The position numbers and the translations under genes are program-made. The notes below the pieces were generated by a model. It was not told the origin of the DNA and did not search any database. It saw only the letters and a list, made by a program, of their open reading frames with translations. Source: Stenopsyche tienmushanensis (lineage: Eukaryota > Arthropoda > Insecta > Trichoptera > Stenopsychidae). From it: a stretch of 64,000 nt of DNA. The first letter of the stretch is position 1. Each line of letters starts with the position of its first letter. Location: assembly GCA_008973525.1 (NCBI GenBank), contig WACJ01000307.1, positions 327,591-391,590 on the forward strand, read 5' to 3'. Below are positions 24,601 through 40,521 of this stretch, piece by piece.

Positions 24601-26382
24601 AATTGCATCCTTGTTTTATTTTATAAATAAATACTAACACGTGACATGTGATTATGGAAAACAAAATATACAATAAGATATGCTTATTTAATTTTACCAG
24701 GGCATCATTGAGCTGTGAGACATTTGCTATATAAATTCTCTACATACTATATACAGGACATTGAAATATTTGCGAGTTTAGAATGTAGCCCCTGAGATTT
24801 CTCAAAATAACAACTAAAGAAATACAAGGTAGTAAAAATAAAGTGATCAAATATTGCTTTAAAGTTCTTTAGATAATGTCTTCCTTTTTATTTAAATTAG
24901 TCGTTTTATCAACTACTTAAATGTATTATTTTAAATCCATTTTTTCCCTTCAAGGTAAAAAAATAAAAAGTTTCAGCAAAAAGCAGTATTCAGGATTACT
25001 TTTAAGTATACTTTGAACAAATATTTAAAACAGAGACAGATTAAATTTATCATGCCTAAATCCCCATGTAAATAATAAGATGATTTTTTGAATACATCAA
25101 CTCTATTGCAAATTTAAATGATAAATAAGTTTTCATCTTTCAATGTCAAAAATAAAGCAGAGTATAAAAAATAGAATAATTTTTTCAGTGAAGTTTGTGC
25201 AAATACTTTTTTAAATTTGTAAACAATATTAAGTTTGCTTTAATACAAACTTTTTTAATATTTTTGGCATGAAAGCATAATTATCATATCAACCAGTTCC
25301 CAGTGAGTTTATTTATAGAAAAAAGTGCTTTCATAGATAGATGAGACTGTATGTAATATGATATAAATACTAATTTAAAAAATGTTCAAGTGTGGGATTA
25401 ATTAAAAAGTATTATTTCTACATAAAAAAATACACACTTTTTCTCAATACTGATGATGAATTTTTAACTTTATTTTCAATCAGTGTGGAAACTTATCGAT
25501 GCATCCGAGCTATTGAGATTTACAGCGAATACATTTTACTTGCATTTATATTTTAATAGAGAGTTAATAAGTATGCCTTTTTAAAATAACATCTTCCAAA
25601 AACTAGCGTCGATCATAAGGATTGATTGAATTTGTTCTAACAGGATTGAACTAATTGTTACTGTACATTGTGACGAATGAGTTTTTGTACCCAAAGAAGC
25701 GAGTTCAGACATATCTTCCTCGGATATTTTGGATGTGGCAATCTGATAATATATTATTTTCTTAACTTATCTCACCTAGAAATAATACTAATGTAAGTGT
25801 AAATTTGTTTGCACTGGCCAGATACACGCTCATATCAAAGAATAATTTATTATTAAACAAAAACAAATATATTTTGTGTAACATAATATATTACATATAC
25901 AAATGATTTCTCACTTTTATTATAGTTTTCCAGATAATTTATACAAATATATTTTAAGAAATTATAATCAAAACATACAATCACAAACACTTTTAAATAA
26001 AATACACTCTAAAAATAATACTTTTTTGCAAAATATTCATTGTTTTGATTGGAATGGAAACTTTTGGGGTTGATTTCATTTTTTACTTTAAAAATCAGGG
26101 AACTGGTTAAAATAGTAAATACTGCACATACATTACAATTCAAAAAAAGCCCAGTCAATTTAAAAATAATCATCCATATTTCAAACAATAATAAGAATAT
26201 TTTTCTCAGTCAGGGAAATATTAGGATGATATCAATACAGACTAAACAATTATAACAAATGTTTTATTCATGATGGTACCTGAAGTGCATCAACACAGGT
26301 GTTGAATTGTGAGAAGTGCATGTTTACGTTGCTTTACATTTTGGGTCAACCACTACCACCAATTGTTACCCCCAATCATCTG

Positions 26383-30555
<4,173 letters not shown>

Positions 30556-30579
30556 CCCGAAAGCTGACGTTTGCGAGCG

Positions 30580-30598
30580 GGGCGCGCATGCGTCGACG
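30580..30598. promoter_or_regulatory. NRF-1/ewg-like palindrome upstream of GOLPH3
   Basis: GCGCGCATGCGTCG lies 30-40 bp upstream of the GOLPH3 start codon. It contains the GCGCATGCG half-palindromes bound by the NRF-1/ewg family in animals. A functional site is inferred from position and motif only. Confidence 0.35.
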
Positions 30599-30639
30599 TA
30601 GCCCGGAGCGCCTTTTCGCCGCGCCTCATTTCAGCTTTT

Positions 30640-33270
30640 ATTCAAATATTTTTTTTATAAAACTTTATCGTTTTATTTTCGAGACCATTGTGAAAAGGGG
30701 AACTTCAAAAATAGTCTATAAAAAAAATGACAAATTAGGGTTTGAGTGACCCTACTATTATCGACTCCTATTAAGATATAAAATTATAATTCTCGAAATG
30801 AAATTTGAAAGTTATGATTTTTCAGTATAACACTATCAACACGAGCATTATATTAATTTCTACATAAATATGACAAAGGGCGAGACCGGTTGGCTCAAAA
30901 TGAAAACTCGCAATCCCCGAGAAAATATTAATACAGGATTGTCTTTAAATAATACATGCAAATCTTTTATGAAATAAAAAATAAGATCTCAACTAATTAC
31001 ACAGGCGGGTTTGAAAAGGAAACTTCGCTTTCAGTATCTCGATTGTCCGGCAGAAATATTTTTTTTTCAAAATACACATGTATTTTACAAAGCTATAGTT
31101 TGCCTCGATCGGAACGTCCACGACAAATTAGTCGAACGATGCCTCCTTCTTTATCGACTCTTTAAAATTGTTTCGTCCGCGTTTGAAAGAGGGCGATGTG
31201 TATTTAAAAATAATCAGCGGTTCGAATATTCGTTTAATAGTTATGTACTTATTTTGATGACAAATTAATTAAATTGATATGTGCTCACTCCGAGACTCAG
31301 ATTTCAAATTGTTTTCTATTGTTATATAACCCAACCTGGGATTTCCCCCTACATACAAAATTTAATTAACTCTTATTATGTAAAATTTATATTTGTAATT
31401 AAGATAAGGATAGTAAACTGTTTAAACATTTTTATGTAATTGTGTATATGTATACAGCATTTAACCTTGTAATATTTTATTTTTCTGAATGAAAGTTTAT
31501 AAATAAACATTTCCAGCCAAAAATCGTCGAGTCGATCTTGCGCATCGAAAATCCGCTCGATGCTTTGATAATATAAATGCGCAGAATATTTAAGAATTAT
31601 TGCAATTTATAACTGATGAGAGTCTTTTCAAAAACGATCTCAGAGTTAATAGAATAAGGGCACGAAAATTGCGAAACTAGAGCTTTCGAAGATGAGGAGC
31701 AAAAAGGAATTTTTGGTGATTCAGATTATACATAACGATTCAATTTAGATGCAACGTCTTAGATGCGATGTCTCGCCGTCGAAAACTGCTCGTCGAACGA
31801 AACGAAACATTAGATGACTTCTTCACAATAAAAAATGTAAAATGAGAAAAATCCTTCCTCGTTTAGATTAGCTTACGTTCCTAACATTTAAATCGGTTCA
31901 GTTGCGATTTTCATTCCAGGAAAAATGTCTAGAATTTTCGAATTATCACGTAGGCTTCAAATATAATATGAACGGTCAATCGAAGGTATCGAGGGCTCGG
32001 TCTATGGCGCACAGCCGAATACTCATTTCGTTGTCTATGGGACGGACGAACAGCGCATCGATCGAAGGATTCCCCGATCTAATTTGGTTCAAATTAGATC
32101 ACGTACGAAAACAAATTAAACCTTTAACAATTCACGAACATATAAATTGAGCTAGATCATCAATCACACACTATTATTTATCCTCGTCTCTTATATTGTA
32201 CACACGCATATATTGTAAACCCTAATTCGAAATTAACATATTTTGTAACAAAGCATCGATGGAGAAACAAACTCCAACACACGAAATTGAAGCGTAAAAA
32301 AAGTAATAAAAAACCTTTTTATTGTTAAAATCGTATTCTATTTCTATTATATTGTGTTCAATTTGCATATCTAGGTATATGTAAAATTATTCCGAGGTTT
32401 AGAAATTTGCAAAAACTACACAAATATTTAGCCACAATTTATAAAAAAGTACACATTTATAAAATTATACAAAAAGGGTTTTTAAAGTTACAAAAAATAA
32501 CTACACATGTCACAAGATTGCAAAATAATTTCATAATTTTACAAAATTACTAGAAAAAAATGCAACATGAAAACAAAACAATCCGAGACATTCCGAGGCT
32601 TCTCCGCCAAGTATGAGTGCGTTTATTTTCTTTTGAGCACCACTTAGAGCGTAAAAAATAGCTTTTTTTTCTATAATTTATCGAAACAAGGTTGGTTTTT
32701 TAAAATGATTTTCCAATTCAGGTGAAATAGTATTATTGTTTGAATTTACGATTGTTGGACGAGAAGTCGTAATGATCCCCATATTCCTCTATCTCACGTG
32801 TGAAGTAATGGACCGACGTTTCATTCGTTGTTATGAATCGACCAGAAACTTGTCTTTTTTGCTGTGGAATTTTGTCAAATCCTCGATTAAAACGTCTTAA
32901 CGACGTTGTTTTTGTTTCATTGTGAACAAAAACGCGGCACCCATCTTGTGCACAACTTTATCGTGTCCAAATTTTCAATCAATATGCGATGTACGGCACT
33001 TTTTTTTAAATGCCTACCATAACTGCTAGCTCGCGCGCACTTTTGATCGACGATCATCCAATATAATTTTGTAGATTTTCTTCGCCACACCTCGCCTGGT
33101 CGATTTTCGTTTTCTTCATTTATTCCAGAATTTACACTCAGATTGCTTTAAATGTTTAAATTAAGTGAATACGATTGCACGAAAAAATATTAAATCAACA
33201 TTTTCTTGGATCACGAGCCGCTCATTCGTCACATCAGCGGTCCGAAAAGCGGACCGATCAAGCATACAAA
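30640..33270. other. Intergenic, mostly AT-rich, no gene recognised
   Basis: Only short frames without family motifs. Positions 31340-31505 are the intact copy of the repeat split at 15640-16060. Confidence 0.45.
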
Positions 33271-33280
33271 CCACTCCGTC

Positions 33281-33527
33281 CAGTGATGTAGTGCTAAATT
33301 AAAAAGTCTGGGAGCGCTGATTAATTATAATATTTCAGTACCCCCTCCCCTACCAGCAGTGATACAATTTTCGCACCAAGTTTCCAACCAAACGGTTTTC
33401 AATTTAACCAATTTAAGTTAAAATAAATTTAAAAAAAATACAATATATATTATGCAAAATTTCCAAATCGTTTAGAAAAAAGTGTGGGAGCGCCGACCCC
33501 ACGCGCCTCCGCCCCACTACACCACTG
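33281..33527. mobile_element. hAT-type MITE with 8-bp target-site duplication
   Basis: The inverted ends are CAGTGATGTAGTG on the left and, on the minus strand, CAGTGGTGTAGTG on the right, typical of hAT elements. Flanking 8-mers ACTCCGTC (33273-33280) and ACACCGTC (33528-33535) differ by one base, as expected of an aged hAT target duplication. It is 247 bp long and non-coding. Confidence 0.85.
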
Positions 33528-33997
33528 ACACCGTCCCCTTTTAGGGGTTTTTGCGGCATTTTTCTATGATCTATACAATCGCGGAAGTGACGTAGCGTCT
33601 GGACACTTTCTATCATAGTATTTTTTACAACAGTAGCCGCCATCTATACATTAGGTCGGGTACTTTTAGGACTAGTTGCGTTAGTTAGTTGCGGCTCTGC
33701 AAGGAACCGTTCCTTGCATTCGCGATGCACGCTATGCGCGTATCTTTTTGAATTCAAGAATGATACACCTGGTTGACACGTCTGGATTATGCGGTCATTT
33801 TCATACCAAAAATGAAGTACATATTATACAGACGCGTCCGCCGACGCGTTAGAAGTGAATCGATATCGATACAGTTTTGCAGTTTTGTGATTTTCAATCA
33901 GTGATTTTGTGAGCCTCGAATATGAAGTCTGTTTAATGAACCGATATATTTTTACGACATCGAAGAAGAAGCGTTCGTGCGTTGCGAACGAGAAGAC

Positions 33998-34200
33998 CGA
34001 GGTCCGGTCCACGCTGCGGTGCCGTTGACGGTTCGATATCGCTCTCGGTCTCGGTCCGGTCAAACATTCTCATACAAGAAACGGAATTGGAACGATAAGA
34101 TAGTGTGAACAATCTGATCGTTTCTTGTGTGAGAATATTCGATCGTACCGGAATCGGAGCGAGATCGAACCGTCAACGGCACCATAGTGCGGCACGGGCT
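33998..34200. mobile_element. Long-inverted-repeat MITE, copy 1 (paired with 49155-49338)
   Basis: The two halves are extended inverted copies of each other. GGTGCCGTTGACGGTTCGAT is at the left and its reverse complement at the right; both halves carry a GGTCCGGTCAAACATTCTCA-like block and run inward to CAAGAAACG. A diverged second copy lies at 49155-49338. Confidence 0.7.
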
Positions 34201-34204
34201 CAAG

Positions 34205-37200
34205 AATCGCATGCCGGGTGCGGAGTTTGATCTTTATATTGTATTTCTATTACATCGAGGTATTCGATAGATTTTGTTCGGGAAACGATTAAGCTATTTT
34301 GAATAAATCCAAAGTAAACGAGCATATGACTATCGCTCGATCGAAGTTCCCATGCCAGATTATATTTCCTTTGGTGAAAAATACAAAGAGTAAAATTAGA
34401 CGACAAATAACGGATAAAAATTAGGAGCAGTAGTACTACAAACAGCCGCTAGTGAATTGAATCCCAATTTCGATAAAATCATGAATCATCAACATTCCAA
34501 ATGTAATCGTACGCAATAAAATCCCCATTTTCTGCATTCACTTTGTTATCGCACCAATAAAAATATTTATTCCAAATTGTAGTTCTTATCTGTGTCAATT
34601 CCTATCTAGCTCGTTAAATATTATATTCATATTTTCCTCAAAAAAATAAATATATAATTTGCTAATTCAACATTTTTAAGGTTCTAATTGTTTTAGTCTA
34701 TTTTGGTTTCCGTCCTTATGCAAAAATTTCATTCGGCCCGCCGGAGAAAATATTGGCCACCTCCGGGACGGGAGTTTTCTCGCGGAGAGGCGTTTTTTTA
34801 GTCCCGTCCCGACTGGAGTGAAAATGGAGATTCTTTCACTGCATTAGTTTCCAGTTGCCTTCCGTATGACGAAAACGATCGAGACGAAACGGAAGAACGA
34901 GCGATAATATGTTCAAATTATAATCGAAGGAACTAAATTTCGGTAACGAAGTGTACGAATGAATGAATTCTTCAATATCTTAATCTTTTGAATGCGCGAC
35001 CTGTCTAATTATACCCGACGTGCTCTATTCGTGCGCTCTTAATCTCCCTTTTATGACTGGCTTAGAGTTACTCGATTGTCTTTAAATAGTATACGCAAAT
35101 CTCTAGAATTAACGAGAGTCGATATCGCTCGACGAGTCAAAAAATATGACCTCAGGTAATCGAATAGACGGCTTCGGAAACTAAGCTCCTCAGCATCTGA
35201 CCGAGAACGCCGCAGATCTGACATTTGCCAGAGCCACATTTGGGATTCGAAATATGACGATGTGCGACTTGCGTTCGTTGAAATTCTATCGTATTTACGA
35301 GCATTAAAATACTTCCGAGAATCGCGTCGAAGAAGAAGACACGGCGATTTTTGGAAATAAATAAGAATCGATTCGAAGCAACCGCGAGTGCGATCCGCAA
35401 AAACGACGATCGCCGAACGCAGCCCCGCACGATTCGCCGACTATTTTTTGCATTCGTGTACTATTTTGCCAACGAGTCTCCGTTTAAAAAACTTTCGAGT
35501 CGTCAAAAAGTTGTGGATGATTCACTATCGACGTTGATATTGAATTACACGGCGATGACTAAAACGAAGAGCCGAAAAGGACGAAGAGCCGGAGAGAACT
35601 TAGAACCCTGCCGTTCGTTTTCAGAGGGTCTTTCGAGTTCGAACCGTTCTCCGGCTGATATTTCACATCGTCTGGGCGACTTTCGGTTTGACAAAATAGA
35701 TATAAATTATTGCAAATTTGATTCTTCAATCGTCGTCCTAGACATTCTTTCTCTCGGACGAAAACATATCATCGAGTCGAAGGATCACGACGATCAGCCT
35801 AGCTCCGACGCGACAGCCGGCAGGAATTGGCAGCGAACTGGTTTTACAATAACACATAACAATAAAAATCGTCATTTCTTTTCGATCCGTCTTATTTATT
35901 CGAGGACACGCCAGTGTCGTCTGCACTGATTATAAACGTATAATTAACGAACGAACCCGCGAATACGAACGAAGCGTCGGGAGCATTTTGACCACTCGAT
36001 CGCCGCAAGTTTTCAATTTTTTAAAAAAATGTTCTCTCACTCAGACATCAATACACAGTTTAAATATTTTCCCCCGATATGATCAGCGAGCCGCGATAGA
36101 TTAGGGCATAACTTGCGCAAAAAATAACACTCGATTCTCACCAGGGTTGCCTCACAACGTCGAAAAAGCAACACGGAACCCCCCGGGAAAACCCCCGGAA
36201 AACACAATCCTAAACATAAAACGACCGTTGTCAAGACGCGCGCGTATGAACGCGACAACAGCACAACATGCAATTTTGCAATTTTTCCATTCGAAAAATA
36301 TAAAACTACTCGTAATTATTTACACTACACACGTTTTTTTTAATACTTTTTATGTATGAGAAAATGATAATTTATATTTTTTAATGAAAAAAACAGCAGA
36401 CATATTTTTTAATAAATTCGATATTTCGTGACAATTTCTGTCGACATTTTTAGTGTCAGAGAATGATGTCACTCGACCAATCTAAATTGATTTCGCTTTT
36501 ATTTAGGGAATAGAGATAGGCGATCAACAGGTTGAGACGAAAGAGTCGAGACGTTTCAGTCTCTGGATGCAGTCTGGGGCAATTATTTTTTTTAATTTTC
36601 AACCAGCGAATACTCGGCATGCGTTGCAATGCCACACCCGAAGAAGTAAAGTGTTTGTTTTTTAATTCAGTTTATTGGAATGATTTTATATCATTTTAGT
36701 TACACTGAAAAACGGGTATAAGATCGCGCTCAGTAATTATTTGAGAGATACGTTAAGATTTCAAATATATATCTCTTCGATATTTCGAGTCTCCCGTCGG
36801 ACTCGCGGACGCGGTGCAGCCGCCGTCACCGCCTCTCGGCATAGTCGACGAAGCGGATCGGACAGACGTCGGACTTCGGACAGACTTTTCGTCGATGGCA
36901 TTATCGCCTCTCGGCACAGTCGACGAGAGGCTTCGTTCACCTTAGCAAATTTGGATCGGACACTCGTTGATTTTATATATATGAATCCGCGAGCGAACGC
37001 AGGAAGGGAGGCGGAAGGAGGAAGCTTTCGACGGCGCCAGGGACTGATCGAAGTTCCTCAGCGAAGACAATTTTCGGTACGGATTCATTGTCACAATACA
37101 AAACGTTTTAGGCGAAAGAGTCTCTTTGGAAAATTAGCAATTCGTCATTGTTATATTGTCTAATTTTGTAGTCAAATTTATTTTTAAAAAATCCTCGAAC

Positions 37201-40100
37201 AGTTGCGAAAAGACACCTCGAGGATGCGTCCGCGTCTCGCAGCGTGTCCTCGCTTCGATCGTTAGACAAATAGATGCATTCCAGTCCCGCGAAAAATGCC
37301 ACACTCGTCAGACTGGTATAATTGAGGCTCGAGAAGAACTCATATTGACACACTAGTCGATATATTTTCATCAAACGTTTTTATTTTTCAAATTCCAGCT
37401 TACGAAATACGGTCGCTCGCGCGTACGCTCTCCTCCGAAAGCGAAGGCCCGACGGAGACACTCTGCGCCTTCTCGCGATCTCCTCTTAAAAATTCTCTCA
37501 AAAATTTTTCTCGTCGTCCCCTCGATATCCTTTCGCCCGAGAACGATCGACATCGACGAAAAATATTTTATTTCAGTCCGCACGATCGACCTCGCGAAAA
37601 ATATTCCGACGGGATTGCCCAGCCAAATATCGGGCAACGACTCAATTGCGAATGAATCTTATCGCGATCGTTATTTTTGTTTTTGAGCTCGCTCTGAATA
37701 CTATAGTTTGTGAACGATGCGAAAAAAGGTGCGATTTTATAACTAAATAGGAGAACGTCGGTAACACTCGATCCGATGATAATTGTTGTCTTTTCATTCG
37801 ACGAATCTTGTAATTTCGATTGCTCATATGTTTTATTGATTTTTATAATCGGGCAATATTCATCGACGACGACGGGTCGAGTCTTTTTTCCGCGTCGCGA
37901 TGAAAGATCGTCCTTCGAAAAGCTGCGCCGGCGAACGACGAAAGGCGAGTCCGACTTCGAATCCGTCGTCGGAAAACGAATCGTTCGAAGGCGATCGGAT
38001 CTCGTCCGACGAAATCGTTTCGATTTCGACGAACGACGAGGAAGAACGATCCGAAGAGAGCGAGCGAGTTCGCCGTTATGTTACTTTGTAATAAAATTCC
38101 CCCGCGATTTGGAACGACGTGCCCGATATCGCTGAACGACTACCAAAATACATTGAAAACATAATAAATAACAATATATCTTATGTAATATCACACGTAT
38201 TGTTCTTTTAAAAATATCAATAAATCATTATGAAGTCATAAAAAAACAATAAAGTACGTTCGATTATGTATATGGAAATGCGTTTTTTAAATTTAAGCAT
38301 GACGGTTGCGAAGCCAAATTTTATAAATTCTTCCACCTGTCGAGGCTTCCTAATTTCATTTTAAATTTCGAGTATGAGACCTGAAAAGCCCGCAAAATTA
38401 ACTACAAGCTGGCACTATCCCTGACCTAAAGATACGTGAAAAGAGTCAAAATCAAAATTTTCTTCTACTCCGGGGCTCGTTGCGAACGAGTTTATATAAT
38501 GTCTCCGTAGGCACGTCGGAATCGGTTCCGATGTTTTATTTTTGTCGAGTAACGTAAAAACGTTTCTATCGGTCCTTCGATTCGTCGTTCGGTTCATTTG
38601 TAATTGCAACGATCGTCGTCGGTCGGCAATCGGCTCGCGCGATCGAGAGGTCATCGATTGATGTCACTTTTTTTAATATCTCGTCGAATAGTCGGACGCC
38701 TTCGACGCTATCTGAAATTTAAATCGTCATCGTTCACTCTGCGAGCCGTTCGAGCGGCGAGAGCTCGAACGGATCGAGCTCGAGGGAACGGGGAGTTTCG
38801 GCTCCGCTCTCACTTTTTGCATCGGGCGCTGAAAACCATCATCTCTGCGAGCATACATCGCCAGCTTCCGTTCGGTGGCAGACATTGGACATTGGCGACG
38901 AGACTCGGAACCGCCGAACAAAGTCTGAAAAGACCGTTTTTGCTTTCGTTTCGACGCAAGCGGCCTACCGTGCTCGAATTCGAATCTCGCGGATGACGAT
39001 TAAATTTTAAAATTCAGAATTCAAATATCCGAAACGACAGACGCGTCGTTCGAAGCGACCGAATTTATTTCTTTCGGTTCCGTTTCGATATTTTTTATTC
39101 GCGACTTTGCGAACGAATTCATCGTCGCGCGCGCGGAAGTCTCTCAGAGTGCGGATCTGAGGTCGCGTCTTCTCGCGACGTTATCGAATTTACGATGCGA
39201 TCGGTCCGAATCTCGCCTTCGGACGTTTCGTCGTTTTTCAGATTCGATCCGGCGAACGAACCTTAAATTTCGAGGGACCGATGACCGACGCCACTCGAGA
39301 TCGCTAATTTGGGACGTTCGACCGATTCGTATAGTGCCAGATCATAATTTATCAGATAATTCAAGCTCAATATTTCTCTATCTCATAAACGCGTCGTCGA
39401 ACTTTACGACGATGAAGAATTTCGATACCGCGTTTGCCTGCGGCTCGTCGAAGTGCGACGATTCGCGAGTCGGATCGAAACGGAAGATCGCGATCGCGTC
39501 GTCGACAGATTCGAAGGCGACCTCGAAGAGTCCGCGCCTCGGCGTCCTTTCGAATTCGGCGCCCGCGATCGGATCCGCTGCCGTCGCTCTTTTTACGATT
39601 GCGACTTAACGTCGCTCGCGATAAATTAAGCGGCGGTTTTTATCGTTTATTATTTTATTATCTCGGATCGGCCTTTGCCCATCTCATAGGTTGAATGTCA
39701 TCCGACAGTAATCCCGTCCGCGACCCGTCGCGCTAATCGCTAATCGCGACGGTCGACCGGAACGAGACCCTCCCCGGGCTCCCTCCGGACGAGGAGAGAG
39801 GGAGGATCTCGAAGGGGACGCCGGCGTCGGCGGACGCGAGACGTCCGGAGGCGTCCGAGCGCGCGCGGCTCGGCCTCCGCCCTCCCGTCGCGGGGCGGAG
39901 GGGCCGACGGGCCGGAAGGCGGAGGGCGCTCCTCCCGGAGGCCTCCCGGGGAGGACCGGCGGCGCGGGCTTCGCCGGCGGTCCGGCGGCCGCGGCCGACC
40001 GCTCGAGACGCGCGCGGCGCCGCGGGCGCCCCCTCGCGCGCTCCGCCCCCTCGCGGGAGTCGGCGCGCTCGCGGAGGCGGCCGCGGATCGAGTCCGCGGC
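34205..40100. other. CpG/TCGA-rich intergenic region, no gene recognised
   Basis: About 5.9 kb with many TCGA, CGAT and ACGA words, unlike the AT-rich desert at 18-26 kb. Open frames up to 192 codons (35351-35929) occur, probably because stop codons are scarce at this composition; none has a recognisable domain. Positions 36770-36850 resemble 60985-61060 (GAGTCTCCCGTCGG against GAGTCTCCTGTCGG, then GGACGCGG), so a dispersed repeat is present. Confidence 0.4.
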
Positions 40101-40521
40101 ACGCGCGTCTCTCGTGTCCGCGATAACCCCGGGGGGTCGAGCTGGAAGCTCCCCGCGGACGGCCTCGGCCCCCTCCTCGGGCTTCGTTTTACTGCGTACG
40201 AATTCTCAAAGTACAATGTCGAACCGCGCGATAGCTTATCGAACGATCTTTACAAATACGTCCGACGAGCCGCAGCCGCCCGCACATCCCGATTCGCGCT
40301 CGTCGCGCCGACTCGCTCCGGACCGACCGGAGCTCCGACCTCTCGCGCTCGGCCGCTTCCGCTCTCGCTTCCGACCGCGCCTCCGCCCTCGCGCCTCGGC
40401 CCTCCCGGAGGATCGTGCGAGTCTCGGGCCGCGCGAGAGGAAGCCGGACCGCCCGGAGAGCGGGGATCCCCTCGCGACGCGCGACGCGTCGGACTCGCCG
40501 AGCGACCGTCTCGATCCGGAC

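Larger units (their letters stand above)
18060..26300. other. Long AT-rich stretch without recognisable genes
   Basis: About 8.2 kb between the FADD-like gene and the GOLPH3 stop, both ending here. No frame above about 115 codons exists and none shows a family motif. It may contain a long GOLPH3 3' UTR on the minus strand, since many TTTATT (minus-strand AATAAA) signals are scattered through it. Contents noted: a palindromic element at 20887-21048, a TTAA MITE at 21419-21633 and a 13-base C run near 24272. Confidence 0.5.

Noticed and set aside
35351..35929. A 192-codon plus-strand frame in the CpG-rich intergenic region
   Set aside because: No domain, no splice partners, composition typical of chance frames in TCGA-rich DNA.
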